A stretch of DNA of 64,000 nucleotides from Phycisphaera sp. (GTDB lineage Bacteria; Planctomycetota; Phycisphaerae; Phycisphaerales; UBA1924). Positions within the stretch are counted from its first letter, which is position 1, and every line of letters begins with the position of its first letter. Below, one piece after another: positions 1 to 9,398 of this stretch. Made by a program: the position numbers and the translations under genes. Under the pieces are notes generated by a model that saw nothing but the letters and a program-made list of their open reading frames with translations, was not told where the DNA came from and made no database searches. The stretch lies in assembly GCA_020639255.1 (NCBI GenBank), contig JACKGZ010000005.1, positions 186,001 to 250,000 on the forward strand, written 5' to 3'.

Positions 1-230
1 AAGATCGCACCGTGCGCGGCTGGGGCGCGATCATCACAGCAATGATCGCAGGCCACGCGGTGATTTTCCTGCTGGGTGTCCCCTGGCTCGCGGTCGTTCG
101 ACACGTTTCGATCGTCGATGCCATCAACGGCGGCTTTGTGCCGTACATTCCTGGCATGATTCTCAAGACGATCGCCGCGGTCATGATCGGGCTGGCCGTC
201 TGGCCCCGGTCGTGCCGGAAATTCTGGTAA
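1..230 (+). CDS. bioY: BioY-type biotin transporter, 3' end (partial)
   Basis: The reading frame is open from the first bases, so the gene begins before the window and only about the last 75 residues are present. They match the end of BioY, the substrate-binding membrane subunit of ECF-type biotin uptake: a conserved cytoplasmic turn (RGWG), then GHAVIFLLGVPWLA, a second hydrophobic segment ending in a FVPYIPGMILK-like turn, and a last helix. In BioY proteins this region follows the biotin-binding helices, and the IPG.ILK turn is typical. The methyltransferase gene follows 15 bases later on the same strand and may be co-transcribed. No ECF ATPase gene is visible; stand-alone BioY proteins are known. 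Confidence 0.75.
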   Translation, partial: DRTVRGWGAIITAMIAGHAVIFLLGVPWLAVVRHVSIVDAINGGFVPYIPGMILKTIAAVMIGLAVWPRSCRKFW

Positions 231-245
231 TCACCTCATCGGAGC

Positions 246-1049
246 ATGATGAGCCACGAGCAACACATCGAGCAGAGTTTCTACGCGGACGCATCGGTCT
301 ACGACATCCTGCACGCCGAGGGGACGGCCGAGGAGCTCGACTGCCTCGAACGCCTCGCGCACACCTTCGCCAGCGGCGCACCAAACGTCTGGCTCGAGCC
401 CGCATGCGGCAGCGGGCGTCTGATCCGCCTCGCGGCGAGGCGTGACGATGCTCGGCATGTCATCGGGTTCGATCTCGAGCCCCGGATGATCGACTACGCG
501 AAGCGCCGCGCCGAGAGGGCCGACCTGACTCACCAGCACACGCTCTTCGTCAGTGACATGACTCAATTCGTAGGCAAAGTCAAACCGAACTCGGTTGGCT
601 TCGCGTTCAATGTGATCAACACGATCCGCCACCTCGAGAGCGACGAACAGCTGCTCGCCCACTTCGATCAGATCGCCACTTCGCTCCATCCACAAGGTGT
701 GTACGTCCTAGGGATTAGCCTCTCTTTCTACGGCCACGAGATGCCGAGTGAGGACGTCTGGTCCGGCAAGCGAGGGCAGTGCGAAGTGAAGCAGGTTGTG
801 AACTATGTGCCGCCTGATAGCGACGACGGCTCACGGATCGAGTTGATCTACAGCACCATTACCGTCGCGCGCCCTTCGGGTGAGCAGGTCATCTCGTCGT
901 GCTACGAGCTCCGCACGTACAACCGGGCGCAATGGCAGGACATCATCGACCGCTCAAATCTACGGATGATCGGATTCACGGATGCGCTCGGCGAACCCGA
1001 CGAGCCTGAGGAGCCGGGCTACGGGCTGTGGGTCTTGGGATTGCGTTAG
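246..1049 (+). CDS. Class I SAM-dependent methyltransferase
   Basis: 267 residues. Glycine-rich SAM-binding motif I is seen as LEPACGSGR (residues 50-58), followed by the second-strand acidic motif GFDLEP (74-79), an SDMTQF segment (103-108) and FNVINTIRHL (121-130) at the position of motif IV in Rossmann-fold methyltransferases. The substrate cannot be told from sequence. There are two possible ATG starts (246 and 249); the GGAG at 241-244 is better spaced for the second, so the protein may be one residue shorter. The stop overlaps the stop of the convergent exported-protein gene by four bases (TTAG), so the two transcripts meet tail to tail. Confidence 0.8.
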   Translation: MMSHEQHIEQSFYADASVYDILHAEGTAEELDCLERLAHTFASGAPNVWLEPACGSGRLIRLAARRDDARHVIGFDLEPRMIDYAKRRAERADLTHQHTLFVSDMTQFVGKVKPNSVGFAFNVINTIRHLESDEQLLAHFDQIATSLHPQGVYVLGISLSFYGHEMPSEDVWSGKRGQCEVKQVVNYVPPDSDDGSRIELIYSTITVARPSGEQVISSCYELRTYNRAQWQDIIDRSNLRMIGFTDALGEPDEPEEPGYGLWVLGLR

Positions 1050-3874
1050 TCGATCAGGATGCGCTTGTTGATCTTGCCGTTGCGAGCGAGGTGATCGACG
1101 TTGACAAACACGTATTGCCCTTTGAGTTTGCGCACACCTTCCGGATACACAAACCGCCTCACGACCGCGGCCCCAGGTGCAAGCTGCGAGATCGGTGCGC
1201 CCTGCCTGGCGTAGCCGCGGGCCGATGCGCCGAGATCAAGATCGATGGGCTCGAGCGTTGTGTTGGTGACAACGGCTTCGACAGCGATGTCCTGGCCGTT
1301 GGGTGAAACGAGCGAACGCACATCGAGCTCGATACCTGACAGCGCGAGCTCGAACTTCGACGCGGCACGGATGCGCTCGGCAACAGGCCCCGAACTCAGG
1401 AGGACGTCGACCACGAGCTGCTTCTGCTCGGTCTGTTCAACCGTGGAGAAGTCGATCGCGATCGGGATGTTGACCGTTTCACCCGGGCCGGCGCTGAACC
1501 GCACCACGCGTGGCGTGATCTCCCAGCCCGACGGCCGACCGCTGGGCAGACGCGGGCCCGGTTCGGTGACGATCAGTGAGCCGTCGATCGCGACCGTCCA
1601 TGGGTTGGTGAGCGAGATCTGCCGATGATGCGGCCCGGGCACGGAATCGATCAGCGGATTGTCGAGCCGGATCGACGACGTGAAGAGCGCCAGATTGACA
1701 TCGATGCCCTCGATGAACACCGGCTCCGTCGAGATCGGGATCTCGTGGATATCGATGCCCTTGCCCTCGCCCACGTCGATGCGTGTCGGGCTGATCGTGC
1801 CGGATTCGTTGCCCCACATATCGATGACGGTGACATCATCCTCACCGAGGAAGATGCTAACCACGGCCTCGTCGAGCGGTGCGGTCTCGTTCCACGCGAC
1901 GAGCGCGCCGCCCCGTTCGCTCTCGGAGTCGACCGGTGTCAGCAGATACACGTGCGTGCCGGGTTGGAACGCGAGATTCGCAGACACACGGCGCCCTCGC
2001 AGGCGATCGATCGTCGCCCGCCACGCTGCCGCCTCGGGCATCGGGTGGAGCACGGGGTCGAGATCTTCGGACCATGTCCAGGGTTTGACCAGCTCGACAT
2101 CCGGTGCGGGCTTCAGGTCGAGATCCGCCACCCCGGCTTCGACGAAGACGAGACGCTTGACCAGCTCGGAGCACGCCTGCGCCGGACCGAATTCGAAACT
2201 CCCGCCGGTCCCGATCGCCAGAGTGAGTCGACTCGTCTGGTTCAGACCCGATTGCGCCCATCGCTGGAGCACATCGGTCACGACCTGAATGCCCGTGCCG
2301 GGTTGGATACTCACAGTCACCGCGCCGAGGCTCGACGCGCTTTCCAGCGGCGTGAAATCGAGATCCGAACCCCAGGGCACATCCACGATCGGACCCGGAA
2401 CAAGCATCGAAAGCACACCGCGTGCGCTGTCGATGCGGCCGGCGAGATCGGCATCCCAGAAAACCGCGTCGTCATCGAGCGAACCCAGACGCCAACGACG
2501 TACAAACTGCCCAAGTCTGTCGAGCAGCGGCTCGAGCAGATTCTCGATCCGCTCGGGTTCCTCAGCGTCGGTCGTTGCAAGCACGCGGAGCACCTCACCC
2601 GCGTCGGTTTGGAGCATTTTCCGGATTGCCGCTGGCACCTCGGGCAACGAGATGATCAGCCTGCTCCAGGCGCTCGTCGATTTGTTCGAGAGATCGCCGA
2701 GCCGCAACGCCTGCCGGTTCGCCTCGGCCTCATCGGTATCGACATTCCACACGCCCAGCACGAGCGTGTTCGCGGCAAGCCTGTCGGCAAGCTCGTCCAG
2801 CATCGCGATCAGCTGAGGTTCATACTTCTGAGCACTGATACCGAATCGGTTGCGAGAGATCGTCACCGCCGAGTCGAGCGTCGTGTCGTCCACATGACCC
2901 GGAACCCAGCAGAACTCCACGGGCACGACTGAGATGACCTGACCAGACGAGATGAGCTCGACCTTGGCGTTGTACCAACCAAAGCCGCGTAGATTGGGTT
3001 CCCACACACTCGGGATGCGGCTCGACTCTACTCTGCGCGACTGCTCATCGATCACCCGCCCGAGATGATCGCGTACGGTCAGCCTCGCGTTCAACTCGAG
3101 ACCCGTAAGATCGCGCACGAGCAGGTTCAGCTTGGGCGTTTCCGGCGCCATCACGATGTTCGATCTCGCCTGCGTGCGAAGCACAAGCCGCGGCAACTGC
3201 TCGACAAGGATGTCATCGACCCACGCCTCGCCCGCGTAGTCCTCGGGCCAGATCTGGTGCGCACCGAGCTCGGCTTCACCGATCAACTGCGGCTGCACAA
3301 CCTCTGTGTCGATCTGCAGGAACGCGGCACCGGGCGTGCGGCCGCCGGGCACGACGATCTCGACGCGCTCCCACTGCGACTGCGGCAGAATCGGATCGGT
3401 GACAAGCTCGGATCCATCGATCGCGTTGCCGCTGGCATCGAGGTAGCGCACGACCAGCCTGAATCGCGCGTGCTGCAGCCCTTCGCCCCGCACGTAGCAG
3501 CTCACGCGATAGTCGGCTTCGAGAAAGACCGGGAGAGCGCCCGGGCGCAGCCGGAGCGAGACACTTCCACGCTTGATCGGTAAGCGCACCGAGGCGTTGC
3601 CGGTGTGCATCACCTCGAAGTCGAACGCCGCTTGGTTGAAAACCGGATAGCCTGGTCGATCGATGCCCGAAGTCGGGTCGCTCTGCGCCCGGTAGAAATC
3701 GCCCGGCAGGTCGAACGGGTTGTCGGGCTCCTCGAAGTTGTACAAAGCGACCACTCGGTCTGTTTTCAGGGGATCGCTGCCAGGGATCTCCTGCGCCCGC
3801 GCGATGCCGCCGAGCGCCAAAGCGCCCAAAGCCAGAGAAAAGCGCCAGTTTTGTCCGAACCGTGTGCGCGGCAT
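1046..3874 (-). CDS. Large exported protein of unknown function
   Basis: 942 residues. A Sec-type signal peptide is visible at the N-terminus (basic start, hydrophobic core, cleavage near ARAQ at residues 25-28). The first 200 residues look like a beta-sandwich, carbohydrate-binding-like region (ALYNFEEP, then alternating strands). The middle and C-terminal parts have no recognisable catalytic motif, and the C-terminus has the feel of a beta-rich repeat (several VSxTNPWTV/VTNTTLEP-like strands). It is probably periplasmic or cell-surface. It lies 73 bases downstream of the sigma-factor partner gene on the same strand, so it could be the end of that operon. I do not recognise a family; large exported proteins of this kind are common in Planctomycetota. 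Confidence 0.75.
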   Translation of the reverse strand: MPRTRFGQNWRFSLALGALALGGIARAQEIPGSDPLKTDRVVALYNFEEPDNPFDLPGDFYRAQSDPTSGIDRPGYPVFNQAAFDFEVMHTGNASVRLPIKRGSVSLRLRPGALPVFLEADYRVSCYVRGEGLQHARFRLVVRYLDASGNAIDGSELVTDPILPQSQWERVEIVVPGGRTPGAAFLQIDTEVVQPQLIGEAELGAHQIWPEDYAGEAWVDDILVEQLPRLVLRTQARSNIVMAPETPKLNLLVRDLTGLELNARLTVRDHLGRVIDEQSRRVESSRIPSVWEPNLRGFGWYNAKVELISSGQVISVVPVEFCWVPGHVDDTTLDSAVTISRNRFGISAQKYEPQLIAMLDELADRLAANTLVLGVWNVDTDEAEANRQALRLGDLSNKSTSAWSRLIISLPEVPAAIRKMLQTDAGEVLRVLATTDAEEPERIENLLEPLLDRLGQFVRRWRLGSLDDDAVFWDADLAGRIDSARGVLSMLVPGPIVDVPWGSDLDFTPLESASSLGAVTVSIQPGTGIQVVTDVLQRWAQSGLNQTSRLTLAIGTGGSFEFGPAQACSELVKRLVFVEAGVADLDLKPAPDVELVKPWTWSEDLDPVLHPMPEAAAWRATIDRLRGRRVSANLAFQPGTHVYLLTPVDSESERGGALVAWNETAPLDEAVVSIFLGEDDVTVIDMWGNESGTISPTRIDVGEGKGIDIHEIPISTEPVFIEGIDVNLALFTSSIRLDNPLIDSVPGPHHRQISLTNPWTVAIDGSLIVTEPGPRLPSGRPSGWEITPRVVRFSAGPGETVNIPIAIDFSTVEQTEQKQLVVDVLLSSGPVAERIRAASKFELALSGIELDVRSLVSPNGQDIAVEAVVTNTTLEPIDLDLGASARGYARQGAPISQLAPGAAVVRRFVYPEGVRKLKGQYVFVNVDHLARNGKINKRILID

Positions 3875-3947
3875 CCCACCCGATCATCGGCCAGCCCTGC
3901 GCCGGGGCTGCACGATCCGTGCCTGGCTCATTCCGGAGCAATCCGAA

Positions 3948-4256
3948 TCAGTCCCCGTTGAGCATGAGGGCGCGATCGCCGACTCTGGTCGGGCTCTGGC
4001 CGCCGCCAGGATCCCCGAGCGTCGGCGACTCGTCCGGCAACGCCGGCGGGCTGGTCGCAACCTTGTACCCGATCACACCAAGGGCGATCAGGATCGCGGC
4101 CCCCACCACCACGGCCCCACGGATCAGCCAGCCCGAGAGGGCTTTGGCCTGCACCTCGGCCAGAAATTCCGAACCGGTGTAGCTCGGCATACGCGAGCTG
4201 TCGTACGCGCCATCGAGCAGTCGCACCACCTCGTCCTGTGTCGGCTTACTTGGCAT
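3948..4256 (-). CDS. Small single-span membrane protein, possible sigma-factor partner
   Basis: 102 residues from the ATG at 4256, which overlaps the end of the sigma-factor gene by 11 bases. The N-terminal half is soluble (PTQDEVVRLLDGAYDSS...), a membrane helix covers about residues 38-64 (WLIRGAVVVGAAILIALGVIGYK), and a short Pro/Gly-rich tail follows. Translational overlap with an ECF sigma gene and a cytoplasm-membrane-tail layout are what an anti-sigma factor would show, but I see no zinc-binding HxxxCxxC motif, so the role is only inferred from position. A longer frame starting at 4319 lies inside the sigma gene and is less likely. Confidence 0.6.
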   Translation of the reverse strand: MPSKPTQDEVVRLLDGAYDSSRMPSYTGSEFLAEVQAKALSGWLIRGAVVVGAAILIALGVIGYKVATSPPALPDESPTLGDPGGGQSPTRVGDRALMLNGD

Positions 4257-4836
4257 GACGCTTCCCCTCCACGAACTTGAGCGGCTGGCTGGGCTCTTCT
4301 TGCTCGGCGAGATGCTCACGCAACCGCTCGATCGCCCGCGAGTACCGCGAAGCCGCAGTCGAACGCGGAATGGCTAGCACTTCCGAGACTTGATCGAACG
4401 TCAGCCCACCCGCGTGCCGAAGCGTCACCACCTCCGCCTCGTCCGACGGCAGATCCTCGACCGCGCGCCTCAGCAGCTCGAACGAGCTCGGCGGCCCCAT
4501 GTCTGTTCCAGGTGCCGCGTGTACCCGCCGTTTCATCTCCCGACGCTCGCCCCGCATGTGGTTAAGCGCCGACGTCCGCACGATCGTAAAGAGCCAGGGC
4601 CCTACCGCCTGCACCTTGCGGATCCGGTGCGTCGGTACCTGCATCACCTTGCAGAGCGCGATCTGTACGACATCCTCGGCGTGCTGCTGCGCGCCCTGGG
4701 CCGCTAGCAGCGAGCGAGCAAAGGCGATCAGCCTGGCTGCGTAGAGATCCCACAGGAGCCGGGCCGACGGGCCGTGCCCATGTGACATGCGAACCAGCAG
4801 CTTGCGTTCGTCGATCGCCTTCACAGCCGCACTCAA
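4246..4836 (-). CDS. ECF-family RNA polymerase sigma factor
   Basis: 196 residues, the usual ECF size. Region 2 spans about residues 27-66 with the core-binding AEDVVQ box (53-58) and the DNA-melting segment WLFTIVR (81-87). Region 4 carries the helix-turn-helix LTFDQVSEVLAIPRSTAASR (145-164) followed by RAIERLR. It directs RNA polymerase to a small regulon. The start shown is a TTG overlapping the stop of the upstream gene by four bases (TTGA); a GTG at 4824 is the main alternative. The ATG at 4788 would cut into region 2. The gene immediately downstream encodes a membrane protein that may regulate it. Confidence 0.85.
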   Translation of the reverse strand: MSAAVKAIDERKLLVRMSHGHGPSARLLWDLYAARLIAFARSLLAAQGAQQHAEDVVQIALCKVMQVPTHRIRKVQAVGPWLFTIVRTSALNHMRGERREMKRRVHAAPGTDMGPPSSFELLRRAVEDLPSDEAEVVTLRHAGGLTFDQVSEVLAIPRSTAASRYSRAIERLREHLAEQEEPSQPLKFVEGKRHAK

Positions 4837-5879
4837 CCCTCCTGCACAGCAGTCAGTTCGCTCCGGAGCCGCCGAAGGTTCTGCTCCGACTCGGTCGCTT
4901 TCTCTCGGAAACGCCCGAGCGCCGGGAGCAGGAGCTTGGTGACCAACCCATACTCGCCCTGTTCCAGCTTGTGCTCGATCTTGCGCATCTCACCCGTCGG
5001 ATCGTCGGCCTGCCAGGCGGCGATCAAATCCTCGTACGCGGCGGCCGTCTCATCGGTGAGCGCCGCGATCTGCTCGCCGTTCATCCGGCGGAGCTGCTTG
5101 TGCTCGATCGAACTGTCGTTGTTCTCGTACTGGAGAATCTTCGCGAGCCGCTTGCCCGCGTCATCGCCCTGGTACTCGTTCTTAATCCATGCGATCATCA
5201 TCGCCTTCTCGGTCCGGATCGCCTCAAGCGAATGGAACGGATCGTCTGTCAGCACCCGATCGAGCGCTTCGTTGATGACGCCAGACTGATCGGCGTTCAG
5301 CGCTCCGGCTTCAAGTAGCTTGACTGCCTCGACACGCGCGAGCTCTGTAATCGCGACACCCACGAGCGAACCGATCACGACGCTCCCGCGCGATGCATGC
5401 TCGCCGAGCCGGATCGTCGCGGCGAGGCGCTCGGCGACCGCGTCCATGTCGGTTTCTCGAAGCCTCATGGAATCATTCACCAGCAGCCGAGCCGATTTGC
5501 GCATCACCGCAAGCTGAGGTAGGAGCGCACCGATCCCCTTCTCGTACTGCGTCCCGAAGTCGCAGCGTTCCAGCTTCGTCGCCGCGACGAGTTCCGCGAT
5601 CGCTTCCTGATCGCTCTCGAGCCCGCGGATGTAGTCCTCGGGCAGCTCGCCGCGATCGAAGGCTTCGAGCTCGTCCGACGTGAACTCGCGGAACTCGAGC
5701 ATCGGTTCAAGAAGCATCCAGACCATGTGGTATTGGAGTGCCGCGTTGGACCGTCCCTCGGTCAACGGGATGCCCGGGGGCACCACAATCGACGGGTCAT
5801 GCTGGTCCGTCCACTGGGCGTTCGCAGGGCAAGCAAGTGCGAGGCCAACCCACATCGCTACAAAGGCCGCTCTGGGCAT
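4833..5879 (-). CDS. Exported protein of unknown function
   Basis: 348 residues from the ATG at 5879, chosen because it gives a clean signal peptide (MPRAAFVAMWVGLALACPANAQ) and has GGGAG eight bases upstream; a longer frame to 5981 lacks these. The mature part is helical and rich in charged residues (LEPMLEFREF, AELVAATKLERC, LGEHASRGSVVIGSL, and a coiled-coil-like tail REKATESEQNLRRLRSEL). No enzyme motif is seen. Its stop overlaps the start of the ECF sigma gene by four bases, which suggests co-translation and possibly a role in the signal the sigma factor answers to. Family not recognised. Confidence 0.7.
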   Translation of the reverse strand: MPRAAFVAMWVGLALACPANAQWTDQHDPSIVVPPGIPLTEGRSNAALQYHMVWMLLEPMLEFREFTSDELEAFDRGELPEDYIRGLESDQEAIAELVAATKLERCDFGTQYEKGIGALLPQLAVMRKSARLLVNDSMRLRETDMDAVAERLAATIRLGEHASRGSVVIGSLVGVAITELARVEAVKLLEAGALNADQSGVINEALDRVLTDDPFHSLEAIRTEKAMMIAWIKNEYQGDDAGKRLAKILQYENNDSSIEHKQLRRMNGEQIAALTDETAAAYEDLIAAWQADDPTGEMRKIEHKLEQGEYGLVTKLLLPALGRFREKATESEQNLRRLRSELTAVQEG

Positions 5880-5982
5880 AAGCAATCTCCCGCGGGCGTT
5901 GACTTTACACTGTGCCCGCACCGAGTACGACACCGCAGCCGGCCCACCATCCGCCGGGGCAGACCTGTTTTTGAGACCCAAG

Positions 5983-6639
5983 ATGACCCACGACGCACCG
6001 ATGATCCCGTTCGAACCCTATCGCCCGTTCAAGCCGGCTGAAAAGGCCGCTGAAACCTTCTACGAGGTCATGCGCCGACGCCGGACGGTCCGCATGTTCT
6101 CGGACAAACCGGTCTCACGCCAGATCATCGAAACCATCGTGCGTGCCGCCGGGTCGGCCCCGTCGGGGGCGAACAAGCAACCCTGGCGGTTCGTCGCGGT
6201 GTCGAACCCCGAACTCAAATCGAAGATCCGCGTGGCTGCCGAAGCTGAAGAACGCGAGTTCTACCACCGGCGCGTGAGCGACGAGTGGCGGGCGGACCTC
6301 GTTCCCTTCGCCACCGACGAGCACAAACCATTCCTCGAAACCGCACCGTGGCTCATCGTCGTCTTCAAGATGATGAAGACCGACGACGAGGGCCAGACGT
6401 ACTACGTCAACGAATCCGTCGGCATCGCGGTGGGCCTGCTCCTGGCGGCCGCCCAGCACGCGGGGCTGGCGACGCTCACGCACACACCGAGCCCCATGAA
6501 GTTTCTCAGTGAGGTACTCGGCAGGCCCGCGCACGAGCGCCCCTACTTACTGATCCCCGTCGGCTACCCGGCAGATGACTGCGTTGTACCCGATATCACG
6601 CGCAAACCGCTCGAGGATATTCTCGTGGTGCACGAGTGA
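5983..6639 (+). CDS. Nitroreductase-family flavoprotein (iodotyrosine-deiodinase-like)
   Basis: 218 residues from the ATG at 5983. The N-terminal RRRRTVRMFSDKPV (about 29-42) and APSGANKQPWRFVAV (58-72) are the FMN-binding signatures of the nitroreductase superfamily. The C-terminal THTPSPMKFLSEVLGRP...PVGYPADD is the pattern of the subfamily that includes iodotyrosine dehalogenase. Such enzymes are FMN-dependent reductases acting on nitro, halogenated or quinone substrates; the real substrate here is unknown. It runs towards the ABC permease gene (stops 6 bases apart), so it is a single gene between two minus-strand operons, its start lying about 100 bases from the divergent exported-protein gene. 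Confidence 0.85.
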   Translation: MTHDAPMIPFEPYRPFKPAEKAAETFYEVMRRRRTVRMFSDKPVSRQIIETIVRAAGSAPSGANKQPWRFVAVSNPELKSKIRVAAEAEEREFYHRRVSDEWRADLVPFATDEHKPFLETAPWLIVVFKMMKTDDEGQTYYVNESVGIAVGLLLAAAQHAGLATLTHTPSPMKFLSEVLGRPAHERPYLLIPVGYPADDCVVPDITRKPLEDILVVHE

Positions 6640-6645
6640 ACCCGC

Positions 6646-8466
6646 TCAGGACGTCCTACCCGAGCACCTCGTAAACAGGTTCTTTGCGATCGCAAGGACA
6701 CCGCCGGCAACGATTAGATGTCCCGCGCCGAGTCCGATCACCGTCATGAGCATGGTCCAGCGGCTCACGCGTTGATCGCCGAGATGGTACCGACCGGTTT
6801 GGTAGTCCCACCCGCTCGTGACATCGTCGGCCAGGATCGTCCCCATCAACCCCATCGGGCTTGAGGCATGTACGACGCGCTGGGCGAAGTCCCGCGATGG
6901 GCCGTAGTTGTCGCTGAAATCCAGAAACACCGCAACGACAATGGGTATACCTACCCACACGAGCATGATCAACGCTATGTTCAGCACACTGGCGACCACG
7001 CCCTTGCGGCAGATCGTGCTCAAAAGCAGCCCCGTCGCCAGATAGAGCATCGGCGGCGTGACGACGAGCACCATCACCATCAGTGACCCGTACACGCTCG
7101 TGTACCCGGCGATCGCAGAGAACGCAAAGTGCGCAGCGACGAACGCGTACAGCGGCCAGAGACGCACGAACGAAGCGAAGTATTTCTCGAGCACGACCCG
7201 CCACGGCGAGACGGGGGTGGTCATCAGCACGTCCCATGTCTGCGCGTCGCGTTCGCCGTTGATCACGCCGGTGGTCTGCACCGAGGCCAGCAGCACGATC
7301 ACACCCAGCCCGCCCAGGGCCATGATCATGTGCATCGGATCCTCGCTCAGATCGGTGCGTAGGTACGCGTAGCCGAAGAGCGTGAGCACCACAAAGACCA
7401 GGATGCCGAGTTGGAGCCGGTTCTCGATCCAGGGCCTGGAGACCTCGCGCCAGTAGATCGGGCGTGACCCGAGCCGAGTAAGCCGGCGCCGGCTGCGTTT
7501 GGTTTCGGACCTCGGCTCATCGGGCTGCGCCGCGCCAGCGCCGCCTGCTTCACGGAGCATGTAGCGGCGGAGCACAACCGACGAGAGAAACACAAACAAG
7601 CCCGCGTACAGCAGCTGCATCAGGACACACAAGACCCACACGCGATCGAACGCGGTGCCCGCGAGCAGCGAATAGCCGGTGAAGTTCGGGCCGCCGCGTG
7701 AGAGCGTCAGAAGCGTCGCCGGCGGACAGCCCGCCAGCCCGACCGGCGCGAGTACGTTGATGTCCTCCGTTGAGAGCCCGAACGCCTGCTCAAGCCCGAG
7801 CAAGCCGGTCTTCATGAGTAGGAAATACAAAATGAACGGCATCATGAAGAGCAGGCCCATCGTGAGCAGCGTGAAGATCGCCGCCGACGACGCACGCGTG
7901 TGCCACACCGAGAATAAGATTCCCATCGCTCCACCGAGCAGAGCCGTGGCAAGCGTCACCGATGTGAAAGCAACGATTGTCTCTGCGGGCACACCACCGA
8001 ACACACGCACCGCCAGCAGCATCGGCGCGCTGATCAATGCCAATAGCAGCACCTGATACATCCGGCCGGTCAGCTTGCCTACCACGATCTGGAGCGAGGA
8101 CAACGGCGAGGTCATCAGCGCCGAGAGCGTTCCCATCCGCTTTTCTTCGCAGATCGCAGGGCTCGTCAGCGACGGGGCGACCAGCACGATCATGATGAAC
8201 TGGAACCACGCAACAAACATCACCAGCGCCTCGGCGAAAGCCGAAAGCATCTGGGCGCGGGCCGTCTGCGATTCGTACTCGTACGAGGGCATCAGCGTTC
8301 CGACTGCCAGCAATGTCACGAGCGAAAAGAGCGCCGCGTACCCGCCGCGGATCAGATAGGTCGATCGGCGTCGCCCGGAAGATCGCAACTCCTTCTGCAG
8401 GATCGCGTTGAAGACGAGCCGTCTGGCTCGCGCGATCGGCCCGGAGATAGCGTTCATCACGCTCAC
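6646..8466 (-). CDS. ABC-2 type transporter permease
   Basis: 606 residues. It has an ABC-2 membrane architecture: a first hydrophobic segment after YLIRGGYAALFSLVTL, a group of helices in residues 70-290, a basic soluble linker (RSETKRSRRRLTRLGSRP) and a second group of helices to the C-terminus. The phrases EEKRMGTLSALMTSPLS and NGERDAQTWDVLMTTPVSP are the repeated ExxxGTxxxLxxxPxS-type signature of ABC-2 permeases, so this is a fused, double-length subunit. The GTG start overlaps the ATPase stop (GTGA); an in-frame ATG lies at 8457. With the adjacent ATPase it should form an exporter. Last gene of the long Bat/MoxR run; the substrate is unknown. Confidence 0.85.
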   Translation of the reverse strand: MSVMNAISGPIARARRLVFNAILQKELRSSGRRRSTYLIRGGYAALFSLVTLLAVGTLMPSYEYESQTARAQMLSAFAEALVMFVAWFQFIMIVLVAPSLTSPAICEEKRMGTLSALMTSPLSSLQIVVGKLTGRMYQVLLLALISAPMLLAVRVFGGVPAETIVAFTSVTLATALLGGAMGILFSVWHTRASSAAIFTLLTMGLLFMMPFILYFLLMKTGLLGLEQAFGLSTEDINVLAPVGLAGCPPATLLTLSRGGPNFTGYSLLAGTAFDRVWVLCVLMQLLYAGLFVFLSSVVLRRYMLREAGGAGAAQPDEPRSETKRSRRRLTRLGSRPIYWREVSRPWIENRLQLGILVFVVLTLFGYAYLRTDLSEDPMHMIMALGGLGVIVLLASVQTTGVINGERDAQTWDVLMTTPVSPWRVVLEKYFASFVRLWPLYAFVAAHFAFSAIAGYTSVYGSLMVMVLVVTPPMLYLATGLLLSTICRKGVVASVLNIALIMLVWVGIPIVVAVFLDFSDNYGPSRDFAQRVVHASSPMGLMGTILADDVTSGWDYQTGRYHLGDQRVSRWTMLMTVIGLGAGHLIVAGGVLAIAKNLFTRCSGRTS

Positions 8467-9398
8467 TGCACCTGTCCCTTCGTCAGCGACATGAACGCGT
8501 CTTCAAGCCGGGGCGCCTCGGGTGTGAACGCCGCGATCCGCTGGCCACGCGCGACGAGCATCTCGATCAGGAAGTGGTGGCTCGTCTGCCCAGGCGTCAG
8601 CTCGACGTGGATCACCCCGTCGGATACCTTCGCCGACTGCGTGCGCTCGTCGCCAGCGATCACGCTCCGCAGCGCCTCAAGGGGCGCCTCCTCGCTTTCG
8701 AGTCGGATACGGACGCGATCACCCACGCCCATCCGTCGATACGCATCTTCGATGGAGCCCGCGTACAACAGCTTGCCCCGCTCGATGATCCCGATCGACG
8801 TGCACATCTGCGCCAGCTCGGTCAGGATGTGGCTCGACACGATCAGGCACTTGCCCATCCGCCCAAGCTCGGTCAGCAGCTCACGCATCTCGATCCGCGC
8901 TCTCGGGTCCAGTCCGCTCGCAGGCTCGTCGAGCAGCAGCACCTTCGGATCGTGCACGAGAACACGCGCCACACCGAGCCGCTGCTTCATACCGCGCGAC
9001 AGGCTCTCGACCATCGCCTTCTTCTTCTCGGTCAGGTCGGTCAGCTCGAGAACGCCGTCGATCGTGGCCTTGCGTTGCTTGCGAGGCAGGTTGAACGCTG
9101 CGGCAAAAAAGTGCAGATACTCCTCGACCGTCAGATCGTCGTACACGCCCAGCACGTCGGGCATGTAGCCCAGAATCCGCCGGATCGCGTCGCCGTCTGT
9201 CATCACGTCGTGCCCGTCAACCATCGCGCTGCCCGCATCCGGGCGGAGCAGACAGGCCAGGATCTTCATGGTCGTGCTCTTGCCCGCGCCGTTGGGACCG
9301 ATGAAGCCGAACACCTCGCCCGCACCGACGTCGAGCGAGATATCGTCGACAGCAACGAGCTTGCCGAACCTCTTTGTCACGCCGCGGATCTCAATCAT
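8463..9398 (-). CDS. ABC transporter ATP-binding protein
   Basis: 311 residues from the ATG at 9398, which has AAGGAG about nine bases upstream; the frame extends to 9422 but that start is poorer. Walker A GPNGAGKS (34-41), signature LSRGMKQR (133-140), Walker B LLLDEPASGLDP (154-165) and the switch histidine in SSH (188-190) are all intact. The C-terminal 80 residues form the extra domain common in ABC-2 (gliding- or CcmA-like) ATPases. Energises the permease encoded next to it. It overlaps the upstream large membrane-protein gene by eight bases, tying the exporter to the VWA/MoxR cluster. Confidence 0.9.
   Translation of the reverse strand: MIEIRGVTKRFGKLVAVDDISLDVGAGEVFGFIGPNGAGKSTTMKILACLLRPDAGSAMVDGHDVMTDGDAIRRILGYMPDVLGVYDDLTVEEYLHFFAAAFNLPRKQRKATIDGVLELTDLTEKKKAMVESLSRGMKQRLGVARVLVHDPKVLLLDEPASGLDPRARIEMRELLTELGRMGKCLIVSSHILTELAQMCTSIGIIERGKLLYAGSIEDAYRRMGVGDRVRIRLESEEAPLEALRSVIAGDERTQSAKVSDGVIHVELTPGQTSHHFLIEMLVARGQRIAAFTPEAPRLEDAFMSLTKGQVQ

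Noticed and set aside
4190..4319. Longer N-terminus for the small membrane protein after the sigma factor
   Set aside because: The additional 21 residues lie fully inside the sigma-factor gene and are Ser/Arg-rich without a ribosome site.
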